Of a DNA stretch of 10,316 nucleotides, positions 6,858-10,316 are shown in pieces; the stretch's first letter is position 1, and each line of letters opens with the position of its first letter. This DNA comes from Clostridiales bacterium. GTDB taxonomy: Bacteria > Bacillota_A > Clostridia > Christensenellales > Aristaeellaceae. The translations under genes were made by a program, and so were the position numbers. The notes under the pieces are model-generated. The model saw only the letters and a program-made list of their open reading frames with translations. It was not told where the DNA came from and made no database searches. The stretch is taken from assembly GCA_012514855.1 (NCBI GenBank), contig JAAYZL010000269.1:1-10316 (forward strand), read 5' to 3'.

Positions 6858-7862
6858 ATGGAACAGTTCCGGCCGAAGAGAAGGTTCAGAATCGGGGACA
6901 ACGGCATCCGCCTGATCGCCTTTGCGCTGATCCTCGGCGTGTTTGCCATCATCAATCCGACGGTTCTGTCGCTGGTCAACATCTGCTCGATTCTCAACAA
7001 CGCGGCGTTCATCGGCATCATGACGATGGGCCTGATGGTCGTCATGATCACCGGAAACCTCGACCTGTCGCTTGTGTCGATCGGCCTGATCAGCGCGTAC
7101 AGCACGATCATGCTCTACATGTCGCTGGGCGTCACGGCCGGGGGAACCTACCTGATGTTCGCCATCGCCGGCGCGATCGGGCTTTTGTGCGGCCTCGTCA
7201 ACGGCTTTCTGGTCTATAAATTCTCCGTCCCCGGCATCATCGTGTCGCTAGGCACGGCGCAGATCTACAACACGCTGATGATCGTGCTCTGCGGCGTCAG
7301 CTACATCCAGACGCTTCCGGCCGGCATGCGCGCCTTCAGCCGCAAGTTCGTGCTGGAAATTCCGACGGCGCTCGGAAACGCCACGATCAGCATGGGCGCG
7401 GTGATGTTCCTGGCCTCGATACTGCTCGTATGGTTTGTGTTGAACAAGACGATGGTCGGCCGCGGCATCTACGCGCTGGGCGGCGACAAGGTCGCTGCGG
7501 CGCGCGCCGGCTTCAACATGCCGCTGGTGTACGGCACGGCCTACGGCATCATGGGCGTGCTGTGCGGCATCGCCGGCATGATGTACTACGCGAACAACAC
7601 GCTGTTCCAGTCCGACTGGATACTCGCGGAGCAGGCGGACGCGACGGCGGGCGCGATCTTCGGCGGCGTGATCCTCAAGGACGGCAAGGGATCGGTCGGG
7701 GGCGTGGTTCTGGGCATCTTCCTGATCGGGCTGATCCGCAACAACCTGTATCTGATCGGCGTGCCCTCCTATGCGCAGAAGCTCGTCGTGGGCGTGATCA
7801 TCCTGGCCAGCGTCGCGCTCGCGTCGCTCAACCAACTCAAGGAAGCCCGGAAGCTCCGCTGA
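6858..7862 (+). CDS. Sugar ABC importer permease (RbsC type), first copy
   Basis: 334 residues of mostly hydrophobic segments, roughly eight to ten membrane spans, typical of the BPD_transp_2 family that forms the channel of ribose-type importers. Family marks are ITGNLDLSLVSIG (64-76; DLS is the conserved loop) and the C-terminal AGAIFGGVILKDGKGSVGG (264-282), the counterpart of the conserved glycine-rich cytoplasmic loop. The start ATG lies 10 nt after the ATPase stop, with a GGGGGCG purine run just before it. It is likely the partner of the second permease in a heterodimer. The charged N-terminus (MEQFRPKRRFR) fits a cytoplasmic start. No defect is visible. Confidence 0.94.
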   Translation: MEQFRPKRRFRIGDNGIRLIAFALILGVFAIINPTVLSLVNICSILNNAAFIGIMTMGLMVVMITGNLDLSLVSIGLISAYSTIMLYMSLGVTAGGTYLMFAIAGAIGLLCGLVNGFLVYKFSVPGIIVSLGTAQIYNTLMIVLCGVSYIQTLPAGMRAFSRKFVLEIPTALGNATISMGAVMFLASILLVWFVLNKTMVGRGIYALGGDKVAAARAGFNMPLVYGTAYGIMGVLCGIAGMMYYANNTLFQSDWILAEQADATAGAIFGGVILKDGKGSVGGVVLGIFLIGLIRNNLYLIGVPSYAQKLVVGVIILASVALASLNQLKEARKLR

Positions 7863-7886
7863 CGGACGGGTGAAAGAGGTGTGACT

Positions 7887-8357
7887 ATGGAAAACGGCAG
7901 GGCCAGGGCGCCCGGCTTCGTCCGGAGCCTGTTGACGCGGGACGTCCGCACGCTGACGCTGTTTATCATGCTGGTGATTCTCGCGGCGTTCTTCAGCGCC
8001 TTGAACCCGAAGAACTTCCCCTCTGTGCCCAATCTGCGCTCGATGATGCTGCAGATGGCCGAGACCGGCGTGTTCGCGCTGGCGATGTTCATCGTGATGA
8101 TCTCCGGCGGATTGAACCTGTCGATCGTCATGCTCGCGAACATGTCGGCGGCATTCATGGCGATGGTCACGACCGGCATGGTGCTCGGCGGCGCGCTGGC
8201 GACGCCCACGGCGCGCGTGGTGGTAGGCGTCGCGGTGGCGCTGGCGACGGGGGTGCTCGGCGGCGCGCTCAACGGCCTGTTCGTCAGCCATTCGGGCTCA
8301 ACGCGCTCTTGGTCACGACCGCCACGTCGCAGCTCTTCGAGGGCATCGCGCAGCTGA
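7887..8357 (+). CDS. Second sugar ABC permease, N-terminal part (frameshifted)
   Basis: The ATG at 7887 has GAGG 7 nt upstream; a GTG at 7881 is in frame but crowds that site. Residues 1-135 are an RbsC-type permease N-terminus: a cytoplasmic head, a membrane span at about 23-40, then ETGVFALAMFIVMISGGLNLS (59-79), which holds the family's loop equivalent to DLS. After His135 (codon 8289-8291) the frame goes wrong: it yields SGSTRSWSRPPRR-type Arg/Ser-rich sequence and stops at 8357. Adding one T at 8291-8292 restores FGLNALLVTTATSQLFEG and joins the downstream part into a 357-residue permease ending at 8959. The upstream and downstream genes are intact, so either a sequencing or assembly deletion or a recent mutation would explain it. 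Confidence 0.85.
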   Translation: MENGRARAPGFVRSLLTRDVRTLTLFIMLVILAAFFSALNPKNFPSVPNLRSMMLQMAETGVFALAMFIVMISGGLNLSIVMLANMSAAFMAMVTTGMVLGGALATPTARVVVGVAVALATGVLGGALNGLFVSHSGSTRSWSRPPRRSSSRASRS

Positions 8358-8959
8358 TCACCAAGGGCGGCTCGATCGTGAACACGATCCCGTCCGTCGT
8401 GCTGTTCGGAAACGGCTATGTCTGGGGGCTGGTTCCGAACGTGTTCGTGCTGACGCTCCTGTGCTACCTGCTCGCCGCCGTATTCGCGAACATGACGAAG
8501 TACGGCGAGAATGCCCGACTGCTCGGCGCGAACACCGTGGCCAACCAGTATTGCGGCAACAACAACAAGCGGACGCTCATGACGGCCTATATCATCAGCG
8601 GACTGTTCTCGGCGGTCGGCGGCATCGTCGTGTTCGTGAAGATGGGGATCGTGCGCTCCGAGTACGGGAGCACGCTGAGTTCGCAGGCGCTTCTCACGCT
8701 GGTTCTGGCGGGGCTTCTGCTGATCGGCGGAATCGGCAAGGTCTCCAACACGCTGCTTTCGCTGTGCATACTGCAGGTCATCTCCAGCGGGCTGAACCTG
8801 GCCGGTATCACCACCTATATGAAGAGCGTCTGCTGGGGCTTCATGCTGATCCTGATCGTGCTGATCAACACGCCCGTGTTCAAGGAGTTTCTGCGCAAGC
8901 TCGGCATCAGGCGCCGCAAGCGCAGCGGAGGCGGCGGCATCCCGCAGGAGGGTATTTAA
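8309..8959 (+). CDS. Second sugar ABC permease, C-terminal part (frameshifted)
   Basis: This frame continues the permease after the break. Real coding sense begins at about 8292, and 8309 is only the first possible start codon (TTG), with no ribosome binding site, so independent translation is doubtful. It holds several membrane spans and the RbsC-type C-terminal features: ARLLGANTVANQYCGNNNKRTLMTAYIISG, then spans ending in a Lys/Arg-rich tail (LRKLGIRRRKRSGGGG). The GANxxA-(x)n-NNNKR segment is the conserved cytoplasmic coupling loop that contacts the ATPase. Joined to the N-terminal part it gives a full-length permease. Without it, the importer would have to work with permease 1 alone or be inactive. 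Confidence 0.85.
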   Translation: MVTTATSQLFEGIAQLITKGGSIVNTIPSVVLFGNGYVWGLVPNVFVLTLLCYLLAAVFANMTKYGENARLLGANTVANQYCGNNNKRTLMTAYIISGLFSAVGGIVVFVKMGIVRSEYGSTLSSQALLTLVLAGLLLIGGIGKVSNTLLSLCILQVISSGLNLAGITTYMKSVCWGFMLILIVLINTPVFKEFLRKLGIRRRKRSGGGGIPQEGI

Positions 8960-8979
8960 CAGGGCGAACCCTGCTAAAT
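8954..8979 (+). other. Intercistronic stem-loop between permease 2 and binding protein
   Basis: ATTTAACAGGG (8954-8964) pairs with CCCTGCTAAAT (8969-8979) with one A/C mismatch and a CGAA tetraloop. It begins at the permease stop codon and ends 12 nt before the GGGGAGG of the binding-protein gene. No U-run follows, so it is not a clean terminator. Stem-loops here commonly protect or set ends of a processed mRNA, raising binding-protein output relative to membrane components; that role is inferred. Confidence 0.55.
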
Positions 8980-9005
8980 AGAAAAATTATGGGGAGGTTT
9001 AGCGC

Positions 9006-10007
9006 ATGAAAAAGATCCTTTCTCTGATCCTCGCGCTGTCGCTGCTGATCGGATGCTCCGCGGCTCTGGCCGAGCAAACCCTGGTGGGCGCGACCGTCGT
9101 CAAGGCGATCGGCTCCACGTGGTTTGACAGCATGGGCTGGGAGACCGACAAGTGGGGGGAGACCATCGGCGAACGCGGGTACAAGCTCGAGAACCACTAC
9201 ATCGGCCCGACTTCGCAGGATTCCGCGGCGCAGCTGCAGAGCCTGTCCGACGCGCTGGCGCTCAACCCCGACATACTGTGCGTCGTGCCGATCGCGGCGG
9301 ACGCGGTAGACGCGATGCTGGCCATCGCCAAGGCGAACGGAACCACCGTCGTCACCCACGAAGGCGCGACGCTTCAGAACATCGACTACAACGTGGACGC
9401 GTTCGCCCCCGACGCCTACGGCGAACACTTCGCGGATCTTCTCAACCAATATGGCGGGGAGACCGGCAAGGTGGCCATCACGGTCGGCTCTCTGACGGAG
9501 GTCTCCCACAACCAGTGGGCGAAAGCGCTGCACACGGCGCTGGCCGCGGAGTATCCGGGCTGGGAGAGTATCACCGGCGAAAACTACATCGAGTCCGGCG
9601 CGACCGACACCGCCTATGAGGTCGGCAAGAAGCTGATCCAGGCATATCCGGACCTCTCCGCGATTTGGGTTGGATCGGCCTCCGCGACGATGGGCTTCTC
9701 CCGCGCGATCGAGGAGCTCGGCAAGACCGGCCAAATTCTGCTGATCGGCAACGCCTCCGCCGCCGCCCGTACCGACGCCTGGGAGGCCGGAACGCTGACG
9801 CATAGCTGCTTCTGGTATCCGGGCTACTCTGCCGCGGCCGCCTATGAGGTCGCACTGCGCGTGATCGAGGGCAAGGAGATAAAGACGGGCGACAACCTGG
9901 GCGTCTATGGCTTTGAGAACATCGTCGTCGATGGCAAGTGCATCTACGGCTCCGGTTGGTTCGACGTCACCGCCGAGAACTGGCAGGAAATGGCCAAGAT
10001 CATGTAG
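9006..10007 (+). CDS. Sugar-binding lipoprotein of the ABC importer (RbsB/LsrB-like)
   Basis: 333 residues, with a strong GGGGAGG 8 nt before the ATG. The signal peptide ends in a canonical lipobox, LIGC, making Cys17 the probable lipid-anchored first residue, so the protein sits on the outer face of the membrane. The mature part is a Peripla_BP_4-type two-lobed sugar-binding fold. It shows an N-terminal strand (TLVGATVVKAIGSTWFDSM), QLQSLSDALALNPDILCVVP at 76-95, a switch strand TVVTHEGA at 114-121 and DAFAPDAYGEH at 131-141. The TVVTHEG...DAFAPDAYG pattern recalls binding proteins of the autoinducer-2/rhamnose-like branch rather than classic ribose binders. The ligand is unknown; annotation as an autoinducer-2 or rhamnose binder would go beyond the evidence. 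It is the last gene of the importer operon. Confidence 0.93.
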   Translation: MKKILSLILALSLLIGCSAALAEQTLVGATVVKAIGSTWFDSMGWETDKWGETIGERGYKLENHYIGPTSQDSAAQLQSLSDALALNPDILCVVPIAADAVDAMLAIAKANGTTVVTHEGATLQNIDYNVDAFAPDAYGEHFADLLNQYGGETGKVAITVGSLTEVSHNQWAKALHTALAAEYPGWESITGENYIESGATDTAYEVGKKLIQAYPDLSAIWVGSASATMGFSRAIEELGKTGQILLIGNASAAARTDAWEAGTLTHSCFWYPGYSAAAAYEVALRVIEGKEIKTGDNLGVYGFENIVVDGKCIYGSGWFDVTAENWQEMAKIM

Positions 10008-10031
10008 TACTATTGCTCTGCCGATTCTATA

Positions 10032-10150
10032 TTGCGCCAAAGCGGCGGGAGATTTTTGCGCGGGGCAAGGCGCGGAGCCGAAGGAACAGCGGCGCTATTT
10101 CGAGGTTCGGCAACACAGCCCTGCCGGAAAAGATCCGCCGCGGCGCGCAA
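10032..10150. repeat. Imperfect long inverted-repeat element
   Basis: The ends mirror each other in order. TTGCGC (10032-10037) pairs with GCGCAA (10145-10150), and GCGGCGG (10042-10048) with CCGCCGC (10135-10141). An ATTTTT tract (from 10052) faces AAAAGAT (10128-10134), GGCAAGG faces CCCTGCC with one mismatch, and GCCGAA faces TTCGGC near the apex. The whole 119 bp can therefore fold as one interrupted hairpin. It follows the importer's last stop by 24 nt. It could be a miniature transposable element, an extragenic palindromic repeat or a structured RNA. An open frame on the minus strand (10216 to 10010) crosses it but has no convincing ribosome binding site or domain. Confidence 0.5.
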
Positions 10151-10172
10151 GGTATGGTTGGTAGGGCAATAA

Positions 10173-10238
10173 TTGGGGCAATACCGCATAAATCGCGCGG
10201 GCGCGGGCGGCTGCACGATTTGTGCGGTATTGCCCTAA
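10173..10238. repeat. Near-perfect 23-bp inverted repeat
   Basis: The left arm 10173-10195 (GGGGCAATACCGCA core) is matched by the right arm 10216-10238 (TGCGGTATTGCCC core), with two G/T-type positions in 23 that would be wobble pairs in plus-strand RNA; the loop is 20 nt and GC-rich. A second copy of the left end, TAGGGCAAT (10162-10170), is exactly complementary to 10229-10237, so two alternative pairings exist. No T-run follows on either strand, arguing against a simple terminator, though it may protect the importer mRNA's 3' end. I see no gene in the remaining 10239-10316. Confidence 0.65.
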
Positions 10239-10316
10239 AGGAACTGATTTATACGATATTACATATTCGTACCTACAACCGGAAAAAGAAAAAGAATCTC
10301 AAACCCCTGCTGCGGC

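Noticed and set aside
8280..8360. Programmed ribosomal frameshift in the second permease
   Set aside because: There is no X-XXY-YYZ slippery site near 8289 and no reason known for recoding in this family; a one-base deletion is simpler.
7248..10040. Long minus-strand frames opposite permease and binding-protein genes (7248-8291, 8907-10040)
   Set aside because: They are His/Arg/Asp-rich or otherwise featureless shadows of clearly coding plus-strand genes.
10010..10216. Minus-strand 68-residue open frame after the importer operon
   Set aside because: It runs through the inverted-repeat structures, has no convincing start signal and no known domain; openness is better explained by the repeat's composition.
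10239..10316. Short dyad TACGA...TCGTA (about 10252-10271) as a promoter or operator
   Set aside because: The arms are only 5 bp in AT-rich sequence with no accompanying -35/-10 pair or gene inside the window.
1..10316. CRISPR arrays, tRNA or rRNA genes, transposases
   Set aside because: I saw no regularly spaced repeats, no cloverleaf-type tRNA sequence, no rRNA motifs and no transposase-like protein in any frame.

Overview
The window reads as a GC-rich stretch of a Gram-positive-type chromosome. Purine-rich GGAGG-type ribosome binding sites sit 6-10 nt before most starts, sugar-binding proteins carry lipoprotein signals, and the control region is AT-rich with near-consensus sigma-A promoters. 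I infer a high-GC member of the Clostridia (Bacillota), possibly a Christensenellales-like gut bacterium. That placement is a guess from style, not from a marker gene.

Layout. (1) Positions 1-1600, plus strand: the tail of one gene, then a secreted multi-domain protein of unknown function that ends in a small lipocalin-like beta domain. (2) 1601-1899: a convergent intergenic space with a good hairpin that can act as a terminator for both sides. (3) 5051 down to 1900, minus strand: a LacI-family repressor followed by two tandem paralogous TIM-barrel proteins of the sugar-phosphate isomerase/epimerase (AP endonuclease 2 / xylose isomerase-like) superfamily. The two barrel genes abut with no intergenic base. 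(4) 5052-5356: a divergent control region with two sigma-A promoters, a long dyad over the transporter -10 box, and two short palindromes of the same architecture (TTTCA-N4-TGAA), one in each transcript leader. (5) 5357-10007, plus strand: an RbsA/RbsC/RbsB-type ABC importer in the order ATPase, permease, permease, binding protein. The second permease gene is split by a one-base deletion near 8291. (6) 10008-10316: no convincing gene, but two adjacent structured inverted repeats.

Together regions 3-5 form one inducible uptake-and-conversion locus. A lipoprotein captures a sugar-like ligand, two permeases and a double ATPase import it, and two metal-dependent isomerase/epimerase-type enzymes probably act on it or a derivative. 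The LacI protein probably controls both divergent transcripts. No kinase, aldolase or dehydrogenase lies in the window, so the substrate cannot be named and the pathway must be completed elsewhere. The most noteworthy points are the shared operator-like palindromes, the concerted decay of one ATP site in the ATPase, the frameshifted permease, the abutting barrel duplicates, and the structured 3' elements.
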